Below the pieces are notes generated by a model that ran no database searches, was not told where the DNA came from, and worked only from the letters and a program-made list of their open reading frames with translations. A DNA stretch of 64,000 bases, from assembly GCF_002086795.1 (NCBI RefSeq), contig NZ_MVIM01000007.1:293340-357339 (forward strand), written 5' to 3'. The stretch is from Mycolicibacterium tusciae (GTDB lineage: Bacteria > Actinomycetota > Actinomycetes > Mycobacteriales > Mycobacteriaceae). The position numbers and the translations under genes were made by a program. Of this stretch, positions 7,653-16,757 are shown in pieces. Each line of letters starts with the position of its first letter. The first letter of the stretch is position 1.

Positions 7653-8264
7653 TCAGTTCTGCAACGCTCGACGGATCTGACGATCGGTGGGGGCCGGAGG
7701 CACCTCAACAGGGATCTCGGGGTGAATGAGTCCGGCCAGCCATAGCGCGACCAGCCTGGCGCTGGACCGGGGAGCATCCTCGGCGGTGCGGTGGATCAGC
7801 CCGGCGTTGGCGATCAAGAGCACCGCCAGATCGGCGGGCGACGCGTCGGCGCGCACCTTGCCGCTGCGCACCGCGCGCTTGAACAGCGCGGCGATCGCGC
7901 GGTAATGGCGAGCCCGCAACTCTTCGACCCGGGGCGACAGCGGCCGCAGCGACGCCAGCAGATCCGCCAGTCCTCGGTTGGTGGCCTGTAGCGCGCAGGT
8001 GGCGACGATGCAGTCGAACAACGCGATCACCGGGTCGTCCGCCTGAGCGGCGCCTTCGGCGAGCGCACAGTAGCGCTCGAGTTGGCCGGTGTAGACCTCG
8101 GCGAGCAGCGCCTCGCGGGTCGGAAAGTGTCGGTACAACGTGGCGTTGCCAGTGTTGGCGCGTCGGGCGATCTCGTTCAGCGACACGTCCACGCCCTGTT
8201 CGGCGTACACCGCCTCGGCGGCGGCCAATACCGCCATCCGGTTGCGTTGGGCATCAGCACGCAC
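7653..8264 (-). CDS. TetR-family transcriptional regulator
   Basis: 203 residues. The N-terminal helix-turn-helix is clear: VLAAAEAVYAEQGVDVSLNE, then IARRANTGNATLYRHFPTRE (residues about 12-51). The C-terminal ligand domain is alpha-helical and, as usual, not diagnostic. It is divergent from a quinone-oxidoreductase-like gene at 8369. Two near-identical 16-bp palindromes lie in the 104 bp between them (8298-8313 and 8336-8351) and are the likely operators. It probably represses itself and the 8369-11987 cluster, with an unknown small-molecule inducer. Confidence 0.9.
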   Translation of the reverse strand: MRADAQRNRMAVLAAAEAVYAEQGVDVSLNEIARRANTGNATLYRHFPTREALLAEVYTGQLERYCALAEGAAQADDPVIALFDCIVATCALQATNRGLADLLASLRPLSPRVEELRARHYRAIAALFKRAVRSGKVRADASPADLAVLLIANAGLIHRTAEDAPRSSARLVALWLAGLIHPEIPVEVPPAPTDRQIRRALQN

Positions 8265-8297
8265 CAGCGGACCCTCCTCGGCCGGCAGTGAAATATC

Positions 8298-8351
8298 TGG
8301 GGATGTTTCCCCGTTTAGTCATATGTTCACTTAAATGGGGATCATTCCCCG
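8298..8351. promoter_or_regulatory. Twin palindromic operators between TetR gene and oxidoreductase gene
   Basis: TGGGGATGTTTCCCCG at 8298-8313 and TGGGGATCATTCCCCG at 8336-8351 differ at two central bases only. Each is a palindrome with GGGGA/TCCCC arms, and their centres are 38 bp apart. The second ends just before the AGGAGG ribosome binding site of the 8369 gene; the first lies 34-49 bp from the TetR start. This arrangement suits autoregulated TetR control in both directions. Confidence 0.75.
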
Positions 8352-8368
8352 AATAGGAGGTGCCGTCA

Positions 8369-9349
8369 ATGAGAGCAGTCGTGGTCACCGAATACGGCGG
8401 CCCGGAGGTCCTTGCACAGATGGACATCGACGAGCCGCACGCGGGCCCGGGCCAACTCCGCATCAGGGTGCATGCCGCCACGGTGAACCCCGCCGACGTG
8501 CTGCTGCGGATGGGTGACATCGACGACGCGTTGCGCGCCAGCACGTTGTCGCCGCCCTACCGACCGGGCATGGAGGTCGCCGGGCTCGTCGACGAGATCG
8601 GCCCGGACACCCTCACCGACCTCGGCATCGGTGACCGGGTCATGGCGATCATGATGCCGATCGATGCGTCCGGCGGCGCCTACGCCGAGTACGTCGTCGT
8701 CGACGCCGACCAGGTCGCCGCCGCCCCGGCCGGAAGCAGTCACGCCGAGGCGGCCACGCTGCCGATGAACGGACTGACCGCTCGACGGGCGCTCGACGTG
8801 TTGGGCCTGGCGCCGGGTCAGACCGTCGCCGTCACCGGCGCCGCGGGCGCGGTCGGCGGCTACGTCGTTCAACTGGCGAAGACCGACGGACTCCGGGTGG
8901 TCGCCGATGCCGCGCCCTCCGACGAGCAACTCGTATCCGCCCTCGGCGCCCACCAAATCGTCTCGCGCGGACATGGAGTGGGACAACGGGTTCGACGGCT
9001 GCACCCCGACGGTGTCGCGGCGGTCGTCGACGCAGCACTTCAAGGCGACGAGGTACTCCCCGCACTGCGCGACGGCGGACAGATCGCCATCGTTCGTCGT
9101 CCCGGCGAGCGCGGCACCTCGACGATCCATCCTGAACGCGGCATCACGGTCCGCGATGTCTGGGTGCCCGATTACACCCACGCGACCGACAAGCTCCGCA
9201 ACCTTCGAGCGCTGGCCGAGCAGGGCAAGGTGACTTTGCGAGTGGCAGAGACATTTCCCGCAGCGGATGCCGCTGCTGCGCACCGTGCCCTCGAGCGTGG
9301 CGGTGTCCGCGGCCGCCTCGTCCTCACTTTCGATGAGCCCGCCGTCTAA
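8369..9349 (+). CDS. Zinc-less medium-chain oxidoreductase (quinone oxidoreductase type)
   Basis: 326 residues from the ATG at 8369, which has AGGAGG 8 bases upstream; the GTG three codons earlier overlaps that site. The N-terminal GroES-like domain (RAVVVTEYGGPEVL, RVHAATVNPADVLLRMG) and the Rossmann domain (AVTGAAGAVGGYVVQLAK, residues about 155-172) place it in the MDR superfamily. The zinc-ligand Cys residues of alcohol dehydrogenases are absent, so it would use NAD(P)H to reduce quinone- or enone-like substrates. It is the first gene of a same-strand series ending near 11,987, under the TetR twin operators. Confidence 0.85.
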   Translation: MRAVVVTEYGGPEVLAQMDIDEPHAGPGQLRIRVHAATVNPADVLLRMGDIDDALRASTLSPPYRPGMEVAGLVDEIGPDTLTDLGIGDRVMAIMMPIDASGGAYAEYVVVDADQVAAAPAGSSHAEAATLPMNGLTARRALDVLGLAPGQTVAVTGAAGAVGGYVVQLAKTDGLRVVADAAPSDEQLVSALGAHQIVSRGHGVGQRVRRLHPDGVAAVVDAALQGDEVLPALRDGGQIAIVRRPGERGTSTIHPERGITVRDVWVPDYTHATDKLRNLRALAEQGKVTLRVAETFPAADAAAAHRALERGGVRGRLVLTFDEPAV

Positions 9350-9370
9350 CAAGAAAGAGAGACCATCACC

Positions 9371-10495
9371 ATGAAACCCATCGGAGTCGGCATCATCGGC
9401 GCCAGTCCGGGAACCGGCTGGGCCGCCGCAACACATGTTCCGGCGTTGCAGGCCTTGCCCCAGTATGACCTTCGTGCGGTCGCGACCAGCCGCGTCGAAT
9501 CGGCCCGCCGCGCTGCAGCAGAGTGGAGCGTCGATGGCTTCGACGATCCGCGGCAGCTGATCACCCATCCCGGCGTCGATCTCGTCGTCGTGGCGGTGAA
9601 AGTCCCCGACCATCAGGACCTCCTGACTCAGGCACTTGCCGCCGGGAAGATGGTCTTCAGTGAGTGGCCCCTTGGTGTCGATCTCGCGCAAGCCGAAGAC
9701 CTGACCGCGAAGGCGGCCGCTGCGGGCGTTGCGACCGCGATCGGCCTGCAGGCGCGGTTCGACCCGGTGATCGCGCACCTACGGGATCTGGTCCGCCAGG
9801 GCTATCTCGGTCGGGTATTGGCGACGAATCTTGTTGGCTCAGGCCAGGCCTGGGGACCGGCCACCGATCCGGCGCACGTCTACGCCTACGACCATCGCAA
9901 CGGTGTCACACCGCTGACGGTGTCCGTCGGTCACGCCCTCGACGCGCTGACGTTCGTCCTCGGCGATGTCGACACGGTCACCGCGACACTCGGTGTCGGC
10001 CACCGGGAGATCAACGTGCTGGGCAGCGCCCCCATTCGATCCACCACGCCTGACCAGGTGGCGGTGACCGGCGCTCTGGACAGCGGCGCCGTGGCCTCGA
10101 TCTTCTACCGTGGTGGCCTGTCTCGCGCGGGTGACCTCCGGTGGGAGATCAACGGAACCGACGGCGACCTACTCATCACCAGCCCTGCCCCCAACGGCAA
10201 CGTGCAGGCCACCGAGTTGGCGCTCGCCGGTGGGCGCGGGTCAGACGCCCACATCGAACCCATCCTCGCGCCCGCCGACTTCTCGGGCGCTGGGCTGTCC
10301 GTCCCGGCCCGTAATGTGGCCGCGCTCTACACGGCCTTTGCTCGGGATCTCAGCGAAGGCACCACGGTCGCCCCGTCATTCGGTGATGCGGTCCGGTTAC
10401 ACCGGTTGGTGGACCGCATCGCCAGAGGTGCATCCGCTGCAGGGGCGAAGATGGCAGTTGATTCCGAGGAGACATCATGCGCGCTGCAGTCCTGA
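9371..10495 (+). CDS. Gfo/Idh/MocA-family oxidoreductase
   Basis: 374 residues starting 21 bp after the previous gene, with GAAAGAGAG upstream. The N-terminal Rossmann fold begins PIGVGIIGASPGTGWAAATH, and VVAVKVPDHQDLLTQALAAG with VFSEWPLG is the family signature EKP-like segment (here EWP), as in Gal80-type members. The C-terminal alpha/beta domain is present and length is normal. These enzymes oxidise or reduce sugar alcohols and related compounds with NAD(P). The usual Lys of EKP is Trp here, as in Gal80-like proteins, so a binding rather than catalytic role is possible. Confidence 0.8.
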   Translation: MKPIGVGIIGASPGTGWAAATHVPALQALPQYDLRAVATSRVESARRAAAEWSVDGFDDPRQLITHPGVDLVVVAVKVPDHQDLLTQALAAGKMVFSEWPLGVDLAQAEDLTAKAAAAGVATAIGLQARFDPVIAHLRDLVRQGYLGRVLATNLVGSGQAWGPATDPAHVYAYDHRNGVTPLTVSVGHALDALTFVLGDVDTVTATLGVGHREINVLGSAPIRSTTPDQVAVTGALDSGAVASIFYRGGLSRAGDLRWEINGTDGDLLITSPAPNGNVQATELALAGGRGSDAHIEPILAPADFSGAGLSVPARNVAALYTAFARDLSEGTTVAPSFGDAVRLHRLVDRIARGASAAGAKMAVDSEETSCALQS

Positions 10496-11487
10496 CCGCC
10501 TACAACGCTCCGCTGCAGATCTGCGAGATTCCCGATCCCACACCCGGCCCCGGCCAAGTCCTCGTTCGAGTTATGGCAAGCGGCGTCAACCCGCTCGACA
10601 TCAAGATCCGCCGGGGCGAGGCCGCCCACGCGAAGATGGCGCCGCGGGCAGTTCTCGGCATCGACATGGCCGGGGTAGTGGAGGCGGTGGGTGCACACGT
10701 CCATCGATTCCGTGTGGGCGACGAAGTGTTCGGCATGACCGGCGGAGTCGGGAGCGTGGCCGGGTCGCTGGCCGAATTGGCCGCGGTCGATGAGCGGTTG
10801 ATCGCTCACAAACCCAGGGCACTGTCCATGGAGCAGACCGCAGCCCTTCCGCTGGGTTTCATCACGTCCTGGGAGGGACTCGTCGACCGCGCCGGCGTGG
10901 CCGCGGACCACAACGTGCTCATCCATGGCGGCGCAGGCGGAGTCGGGTTCCTCGCGGTGCAGCTGGCCCTCGCTCGGGGTTCACGGGTGTTCGCCACGGG
11001 AAGCCCCTCGAGCCAGGAAACGATCCGCCGGGTGGGGGCGACACCCATCGATTACACCGCGCGAACCGTCGACGATTACGTTGACGAGTACACCGGCGGG
11101 GAAGGCTTCGACATAGTGGTCGACAACGTCGGCGGCGCCACCCTCGACGCGTCCTTCACCGCCGTCAAGGCCTACACCGGCCACGTCGTCAGCGCATTGG
11201 GATGGGGCACTCACAGCCTGGCGCCCCTGTCTTTCCGCGGAACCACCTACTCGGGCGTGTTCACCCTGATGCCACTGCTGACAGGCCGCGGGCGTGAACA
11301 CCACGGCCACATCATGTCCCAAGCCGCCGAACTCGCTGACAGTGGTCGGCTGGTCCCCCGGTTGAACTCGAGGACCTTCACGCTGGACGAGGTCAACGAT
11401 GCTCAGGCGATCGTCGAGAATGGCACCGCCACAGGGAAAGTGATCGTGCTGCCGCACGTGCAGAGTCGCTCCCATGGACAGCGATAG
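10477..11487 (+). CDS. Zinc-less medium-chain oxidoreductase
   Basis: 336 residues. The start overlaps the end of the preceding gene by 19 bases, and GAGGAG lies at 10468-10473, so the two are probably translationally coupled. GroES-like domain: RAAVLTAYNAPLQICEIPDP and VRVMASGVNPLDIKIRRGEA. Rossmann motif: [20 protein letters not shown] (residues about 148-167). No catalytic zinc ligands are present. Same general reaction class as the 8369 gene, but the two are only distantly similar, so they are not a recent duplication. Confidence 0.85.
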   Translation: MRAAVLTAYNAPLQICEIPDPTPGPGQVLVRVMASGVNPLDIKIRRGEAAHAKMAPRAVLGIDMAGVVEAVGAHVHRFRVGDEVFGMTGGVGSVAGSLAELAAVDERLIAHKPRALSMEQTAALPLGFITSWEGLVDRAGVAADHNVLIHGGAGGVGFLAVQLALARGSRVFATGSPSSQETIRRVGATPIDYTARTVDDYVDEYTGGEGFDIVVDNVGGATLDASFTAVKAYTGHVVSALGWGTHSLAPLSFRGTTYSGVFTLMPLLTGRGREHHGHIMSQAAELADSGRLVPRLNSRTFTLDEVNDAQAIVENGTATGKVIVLPHVQSRSHGQR

Positions 11488-11495
11488 GGAGTTTT

Positions 11496-11987
11496 GTGAC
11501 ACGACAGCTCACCCCCTTCGGGTTCACCTCCACTGCTGCAGAGGTCCTTGCCGATGTCGACCTTTCCGGGCGACGCGCCATTGTCACTGGCGCCACCTCC
11601 GGTATCGGAGTCGAGACCGCGCGCGCACTGGCGGCTGCGGGCGCTGCCGTCGTGCTCGGTGTTCGTCGACTCGACGCCGGTCACCACATCGCAGCCCAGA
11701 TCACTGACTCCACTGGAAACCGTGCAGTCACAGCGGAGCTTCTCGACGTCGCTGATCTCGCGGCTGTCCGAGACTTCACCGCGCGATTGAACGAAGAACC
11801 GGTGCACATGTTGATCAACAACGCCGGCATCATGGCACTGCCCGAACTGTCGCGCGCTCATACTGCGACGGCGGTACCGCAGACACCGCAGACCTCGAAC
11901 TGCCGGCGCTTCCACCGGGCGACCGGAACGAAGAACAACGTGAACTGTTTGAACTCGCGCATCCGCGTCCACTGCGAGGTGTTATGA
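11496..11987 (+). pseudogene. Truncated short-chain dehydrogenase/reductase
   Basis: The first 115-120 residues are a normal SDR start: RRAIVTGATSGIGVETARAL (TGxxxGIG, residues about 27-46) and HMLINNAGIMALPELSR (NNAG motif, about 104-120). The similarity stops there, near 11,855, and the rest of the frame (TATAVPQTPQTSN onward) is the antisense of the zinc-ribbon gene on the other strand. The catalytic Ser, Tyr-x-x-x-Lys and C-terminal half are missing. It begins 8 bases after the previous gene and was probably the last gene of the oxidoreductase operon before a deletion joined it to the neighbouring locus. Confidence 0.75.
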
Positions 11988-12085
11988 CAGCGCGGACACG
12001 TGCGAACCTGGCCGGCGCCAAGATACTTCTGCTTGGTGCCAAAACCGAAGATGAAGAACAACACAACACCACCGTACGGTCCCAA
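11858..12085 (-). CDS. Small zinc-ribbon protein
   Basis: 75 residues. After a hydrophobic start (VVLFFIFGFGTKQKYLG) it has CPRC at residues about 30-33 and CGVCG at about 67-71, with a hydrophobic LFFVPVARW segment between, matching the small zinc-ribbon (zinc_ribbon_15) proteins of actinobacteria. It likely binds one zinc; the cellular role is unknown. The true start may be one of the GTG/TTG codons of VVL rather than the ATG at 12085. Its 3' end lies exactly at the breakpoint of the truncated dehydrogenase on the other strand. Confidence 0.75.
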   Translation of the reverse strand: MGPYGGVVLFFIFGFGTKQKYLGAGQVRTCPRCHNTSQWTRMREFKQFTLFFVPVARWKRRQFEVCGVCGTAVAV

Positions 12086-12120
12086 GGATGGTCACAAACT
12101 AGGCGAGCAGAACCGTCGGT

Positions 12121-13509
12121 TCAGCGGTATAGGCCGGCGGCTCTCAGCAGTTCGGTGAACGCGCCGACGAACGCTTCGGTGAGTTCGTGGGCGTCCCGGA
12201 AGATGTTCTGGTCGGCCAACACCGCGACGCTCAACTGGTCGGCATAGCTCCAAACCGTCATGTTGAGCGCAGCGCCGGCAGCCAGCGGCCCCACGGAGTA
12301 GAACTCGGTCACCACGGCGCCGGCGACCGTGACACGTTCGCGAGGTCCGGGGACGTTGGACACGATCAGATTGAACAGCTGGTTGGGGGCCTCGCGCCGT
12401 GACATCCAGCGAAACGTCGCCCGTGTGATGGCCGGCGGCACGAACTCCAGCCACTGACCCACCAGAGTGGGGCCAAGCAGCTGGTGGTCCTCCTTGGCGA
12501 TGTGTGTGGAAGTACGGATGAGCCGCAGCCGCTCCATCGGGTCGCGGGCCTGAACAGGAAGCGAGACCAACATCGTGGCCAACGCGTTGCCACTGATCCT
12601 GTCCGGCGACGTGTCCGTGGCGGTGGGAACCGACGCGATGAGCGGCTGGTCGGCGGGTTCGCCGTGGTCAAGTAACACGCGCCTCAATGCGCCGGCCGTC
12701 GTCGTCAACACCAGGTCGTTGATCGTGACGTCCAGCCCCTTGCTGAGAGCCACCACTTCGTTCAGCGGGACGCTGGCGCTCGCAAAAACCCTTGTGGCCG
12801 AGAGCTTTTGATTGAAGAAGGTGGGCGGCGGCTTGAACTTTCCGGCCAGTTCCGGGTGCCGGTCACGCTTCCTGGCTCGAGACTGCAGCCGGTAGGCGCC
12901 GATCAGTCCTGCCCGCACCGCCGAAGGCAGCGCCCGTAGCCGCGCGAAGTGATCTCGCACCGCGAATCGCACCACTTCGACTGACGTCGGCGGAGCCGAG
13001 GTCGCGCTGGTGCGGCTCTGCCCCGATCCAGTGTCGAATCCCTTCACTGTCCGCGCCATGAGATTGGCGGAGGCGACGCCGTCGGCGAGCACGTGGTGCA
13101 CCTTGCCGATGACCGCGACCCGCTGATCTGCCAGGCCTTCGGCGTAGAAGAACTGCCACAGCGGACGGCTGCGGTCGAGGGGTGTCCCGGCGATGGTGCC
13201 GATCACGGCGTCGAGTTCGTATCGGCCGCCGGGCGCTGGGACCTGCACTCGCTGCAGGTGATACTCGAGGTCGAGTTCGGCGTCCTCTCGCCAGATCGGG
13301 CGATGCAGACGCCAGGGGGTCTTAACCATCTGATAGTGCAACGGCTCCAGAACGTCGAGGCTGGCGCGGAAGACATCGCAGAACGCGTCGAATGTCGCCT
13401 CGCCTTCGAAGCCCGTGGTGTCGACGATGGCCACCTTCAGGGTGTGCTGGTGCACGTTCGGCGTCTCGCTGCTCAACAAGAGCAAGTCCCACCCGCTGAG
13501 TCGCTTCAC
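12121..13509 (-). CDS. Wax ester synthase / diacylglycerol acyltransferase (WS/DGAT) family
   Basis: 462 residues from a GTG at 13509 with GAGGAG 4 bases upstream; an upstream in-frame start at 13545 would overlap the hydrolase gene end. The N-terminal RLSGWDLLLLSSETP matches the family start. The acyltransferase motif HHVLADG lies at residues about 138-144, with both catalytic-type His and the Asp-Gly conserved. Later blocks NDLVLTTTAGALR and NLIVSNVPGP are also typical. Mycobacteria use these enzymes to store triacylglycerol from acyl-CoA and diacylglycerol. An alpha/beta hydrolase starts upstream on the same strand and ends at 13546, so the two form an operon. Confidence 0.93.
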   Translation of the reverse strand: MKRLSGWDLLLLSSETPNVHQHTLKVAIVDTTGFEGEATFDAFCDVFRASLDVLEPLHYQMVKTPWRLHRPIWREDAELDLEYHLQRVQVPAPGGRYELDAVIGTIAGTPLDRSRPLWQFFYAEGLADQRVAVIGKVHHVLADGVASANLMARTVKGFDTGSGQSRTSATSAPPTSVEVVRFAVRDHFARLRALPSAVRAGLIGAYRLQSRARKRDRHPELAGKFKPPPTFFNQKLSATRVFASASVPLNEVVALSKGLDVTINDLVLTTTAGALRRVLLDHGEPADQPLIASVPTATDTSPDRISGNALATMLVSLPVQARDPMERLRLIRTSTHIAKEDHQLLGPTLVGQWLEFVPPAITRATFRWMSRREAPNQLFNLIVSNVPGPRERVTVAGAVVTEFYSVGPLAAGAALNMTVWSYADQLSVAVLADQNIFRDAHELTEAFVGAFTELLRAAGLYR

Positions 13510-13545
13510 CGCCGCTCCTCCCCTCGCCCGGAGGCCCTCGCGCAA

Positions 13546-14472
13546 CTACTTGGCGGTGCGCTCGGCCACGCTCGGCGATGGAAGTCGGCGGTGTACCGAT
13601 TCGATCGCCCGCCGAAGCCCGGGGACGAAAACAGCCGGCTGCAGGGTGCACCCCGCGTGGCCGGCCTCGACCGTCACCATCTCGGCGTCAGGTATGCGAC
13701 TTGCCAGCCACTTCTGCCGCTGGACGCCGAAGGCACGATCTTTGGCAGTCACCAGGACCGATGTTGGGACGTCGATCTCGCCGACCCATGTCGTCGAATC
13801 AAACCGGACCACCTCGGCGATCGCGCGGGTGATGCCCCCCGGCGAGGTGGCGCGGAACTGACTCAACACCCACTGGTGGTCGGGGAGCAATCCACCTGTC
13901 ACCGGTGCCGAGGGCCCGCAGCGGCGGGGCGAGGGGCCGAGCGCCTCGATCAGCGAGGCGAACACGCCGGTGGCCAACCTTTCGTAGCGAGCGCGGCTAA
14001 CGGCTGCCGCAGCGGCGCACAGCACGAGGCCGTCGACCCGTTCGCGATGCCGTTTCCACACCAGTTGCGCGACGAGCGACCCCATCGAATAGCCGACCGG
14101 CACGAAGCTGGGGATGCCCAGGGCATCGGCGAGTGCCGCCACGTCGTCAGCACAGTCCTCCAGCAGGACGCGGGGCGCCGAGATGCCTTGCCCGTGGCAG
14201 CGCTGGTCGAACACCACGACGCGGCCGAATTCGCGTACCACGTCCAAGGCGGGATACCACGTCATGAGCCCGGTGCAGGCCAGTGAGTGCAGCAGCAGGT
14301 ACGCCGGGCCGTCCGAGGGGCCCGAGTCATAGACATACGTGCTGCCCCGGTTGGGCAGATCGATGACCCGCCCTTCCGGAATCCGGCCGACCGGTGCCAA
14401 CGCGGGCACCTTCGGAAGCCGCGGCAGCGGGAGACCTCGAGGAGGCCAGAAGCCATCGATGGGTCCATTCAA
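13546..14472 (-). CDS. Alpha/beta hydrolase
   Basis: 308 residues. The nucleophile elbow GYSMGS lies near residue 128, the oxyanion region is YLLLHSLACTG, and the catalytic His is in EAGHAGC near residue 270, so the triad looks complete. The 37-bp gap to the WS/DGAT gene suggests shared transcription, and a lipase or esterase acting on storage lipid or on precursors would fit, but the substrate cannot be read from sequence. There is no signal peptide. Confidence 0.85.
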   Translation of the reverse strand: MNGPIDGFWPPRGLPLPRLPKVPALAPVGRIPEGRVIDLPNRGSTYVYDSGPSDGPAYLLLHSLACTGLMTWYPALDVVREFGRVVVFDQRCHGQGISAPRVLLEDCADDVAALADALGIPSFVPVGYSMGSLVAQLVWKRHRERVDGLVLCAAAAAVSRARYERLATGVFASLIEALGPSPRRCGPSAPVTGGLLPDHQWVLSQFRATSPGGITRAIAEVVRFDSTTWVGEIDVPTSVLVTAKDRAFGVQRQKWLASRIPDAEMVTVEAGHAGCTLQPAVFVPGLRRAIESVHRRLPSPSVAERTAK

Positions 14473-14565
14473 ACACTCTGGAGAAGTCGAGTGGCGGCTA
14501 AGGCAAGTTATCCGGGGCTCACCGGGGGAATGCAGTACTGCACGAGGTCGGCAGAAGGGACGCCC

Positions 14566-15297
14566 ATGCTCACAGCTGTGCTGTTCGGACTGGCGGCGTC
14601 TAGCGCGTTGGTGATCGGTGCGGCCATTGGCGCGCGCTGGGATCTACCCAAGAAGGTGACCGGTGTGCTGCTGGCTTTTGCCAGTGGCGCCCTCATCTCC
14701 GCGCTGGCCTTCGAGCTGTTCGAAGAGGCCTTCCATCTGGGCGGAGCGCTGCACTCTGGCCTGGGCCTGCTGGCCGGAGCGGCTGCGTTCGTCATCGCGG
14801 ACAGTCTGCTCGATCGTTATGTCAGTGGACATTCCGGCCCGGAGCAACGTGAAGTGGTCACCGAGGGGGCTCGCCGAGGTGTCGGCCTGGCGCTGTTGGC
14901 CGCGGTGACGTTGGACGGTGTGCCCGAGAATCTGGCGTTGGGTGTCTCGTTGGTGGGCGGGGCGTCGATTTCGCTGTTGGTGGCGATCTTCTTCTCCAAC
15001 TTGCCCGAGTCGCTAGTTGGTGCGATGTCGATGCGCCATTCCGGGATGGGCGCTCGAGCTGCGATCGGTGTCTGGATGGCATGCGCGGCGCTGCTGGCGG
15101 CAGCGGTGGTCGTAGGCAGGGTTACCGCCGGACAATTGAGCGATCCCGTGTTGGCGGTGGCGCTCGCATTCGCGGGCGGCGCGGTGTTGGCGTCGCTCGC
15201 CGACACGCTGATGCCGGAAGCGTTCGAACATGGCCGGCCGCTCAACGCGTTCGCCACTGCGGGCGGATTCTTCCTGTCTTTCGTTCTCGCCGGCTGA
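14566..15297 (+). CDS. ZIP-family metal transporter
   Basis: 243 residues from the ATG at 14566, preceded by AGAAGGGA; the frame is open further upstream, but that part is Arg-rich and unlikely coding. About seven to eight transmembrane helices. Helix IV/V signatures are present: LDGVPENLALGVSL (residues about 118-131) and FFSNLPESLVGAMSM (about 144-158). The first carries the P-E-N of metal-binding ZIP proteins, though the His usual before it (HNxPEG) is Asp. It should move zinc or another divalent metal into the cytoplasm. It stands alone, divergent from the hydrolase gene. Confidence 0.85.
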   Translation: MLTAVLFGLAASSALVIGAAIGARWDLPKKVTGVLLAFASGALISALAFELFEEAFHLGGALHSGLGLLAGAAAFVIADSLLDRYVSGHSGPEQREVVTEGARRGVGLALLAAVTLDGVPENLALGVSLVGGASISLLVAIFFSNLPESLVGAMSMRHSGMGARAAIGVWMACAALLAAAVVVGRVTAGQLSDPVLAVALAFAGGAVLASLADTLMPEAFEHGRPLNAFATAGGFFLSFVLAG

Positions 15298-15491
15298 ATC
15301 CGGCGACTCACCGCGACGCCTCGTTTGTCATGCGATCGCGATCTCCGGCCAACACATTTACGCGCGAGGCAGTTTCGTCGACCTTCCTTCCGGGCATCTG
15401 CGTGGCGAGGCCCAGCGCGCTGGGTGATCGACAAGGCGTGAGGACGTGAGGCTGTGACTGGACCCGGCGTGTTGGCGGGGCGCCGTCGCCG

Positions 15492-16745
15492 ATGAGTCAC
15501 CGTGGCGAAACGACCCTTGGGCCGTCGTGGCTCAAGTGGTGGATGGGGGCGATTGGTGGGCTGCTGGCCGGCCTGTTGGTGAGTCGATGGCGGAATCGGT
15601 CGCCCGGGGACTCGGTCACCGCGTGGGACGCGACGTCTGTCGAGACCACCTCGGCAGCGTCCGTCCGCCCCGCAGCCGACCGTGATCTTCCCGAACCCGA
15701 CGCCAATGAAGACACCCAGGATGCCCCTGACCCAGAAGACCCCTCCAAGCCGGATTCACCCACCGATCTCAAGAAGCGTTCGGTGTTGTTCGTGCTCCGC
15801 AAAACAGCGCGGGAGTTCAGCACCGATCAGTGCACCGACCTGGCCGCAGCGCTGACGTATTACGCCGTGCTTTCGCTGTTCCCCGCCTTGGTGGTCGTGG
15901 TCTCGTTGCTCGGCGTGTTCGGTCAGGGGCAGCGCACCACCGAGGCGGTCTTGCAAATCGTGGACGATCTCGGCCCGGCCTCGGCGGTTGACACGTTGCG
16001 CGCACCGATTCAGCAATTGGTCGAGTCCCCGTCGGCCGGTGTCGCGCTGATCGTCGGTATCGCCGGTGCGTTGTGGTCGGCGTCGGGTTACATCGGCGCC
16101 TTCGGTCGCGCCATGAACCGGATATATGAAGTGGAAGAAGGCCGACCGGTCTGGAAGTTGCGGCCGATTCAGTTGGCGGTGACCCTGGTCGGGCTCGTCG
16201 CCGTGGCCGCGGTGGCGTTCATGCTGGCGGTCAGCGGACCGCTCGCCCAAGCGGTCGGCGACGCCATCGGAGCGGGCGAGGTCGCGCTGACGGCTTGGAA
16301 CATCGGGCGCTGGCCGATCGTCCTGATCTTCGTGATCCTGGCGGTCGCCGTCTTGTATTACTCCTCCCCCAACGTCAAGCAACCAAAGTTCCGGTGGATC
16401 AGCATCGGGGCCGGGGTGGCGATACTGGTTTGGGTTCTGGCGTCGGTTGGGTTCGGCTTCTACGTCGCGAACTTCGGCAGCTACAACAAGACCTACGGTG
16501 CGCTGGCCGGAGTCATCGTGTTCCTACTCTGGTTGTGGATCACCAACTTGGCACTGCTCTTCGGAGCTGAACTGGACGCCGAACTCGAACGCGGCCGCCA
16601 ACTGCAGGCAGGCATCCGTGCCGAACGTGATCTGCAATTGCCGCCTCGCGACAACCGGGTCGCCCTCAAGAATCAGGCGAAAGAAGAACAGGACGTCGAG
16701 CGCGGCCGGGCCCTACGGGAATCCCGCGGCCAAGAGGACGACTAA
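15492..16745 (+). CDS. YihY/virulence factor BrkB family membrane protein
   Basis: 417 residues. One possible N-terminal transmembrane helix (about residues 14-32), an acidic Pro/Asp-rich linker (about 55-90), and then the BrkB core: AREFSTDQCTDLAAALTYYA, LSLFPALVVVVSLLGVFGQG, ASGYIGAFGRAMNRIYEVEE and the final NLALLFGAELDAELERGRQL. Six core membrane helices fit the family. The charged C-terminal tail (Lys/Arg/Asp/Glu) is cytoplasmic. Family function is unsettled; it is not ribonuclease BN as once annotated. Convergent with the next gene, 12 bases apart. Confidence 0.9.
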   Translation: MSHRGETTLGPSWLKWWMGAIGGLLAGLLVSRWRNRSPGDSVTAWDATSVETTSAASVRPAADRDLPEPDANEDTQDAPDPEDPSKPDSPTDLKKRSVLFVLRKTAREFSTDQCTDLAAALTYYAVLSLFPALVVVVSLLGVFGQGQRTTEAVLQIVDDLGPASAVDTLRAPIQQLVESPSAGVALIVGIAGALWSASGYIGAFGRAMNRIYEVEEGRPVWKLRPIQLAVTLVGLVAVAAVAFMLAVSGPLAQAVGDAIGAGEVALTAWNIGRWPIVLIFVILAVAVLYYSSPNVKQPKFRWISIGAGVAILVWVLASVGFGFYVANFGSYNKTYGALAGVIVFLLWLWITNLALLFGAELDAELERGRQLQAGIRAERDLQLPPRDNRVALKNQAKEEQDVERGRALRESRGQEDD

Positions 16746-16757
16746 TCGGCGGGCGCT

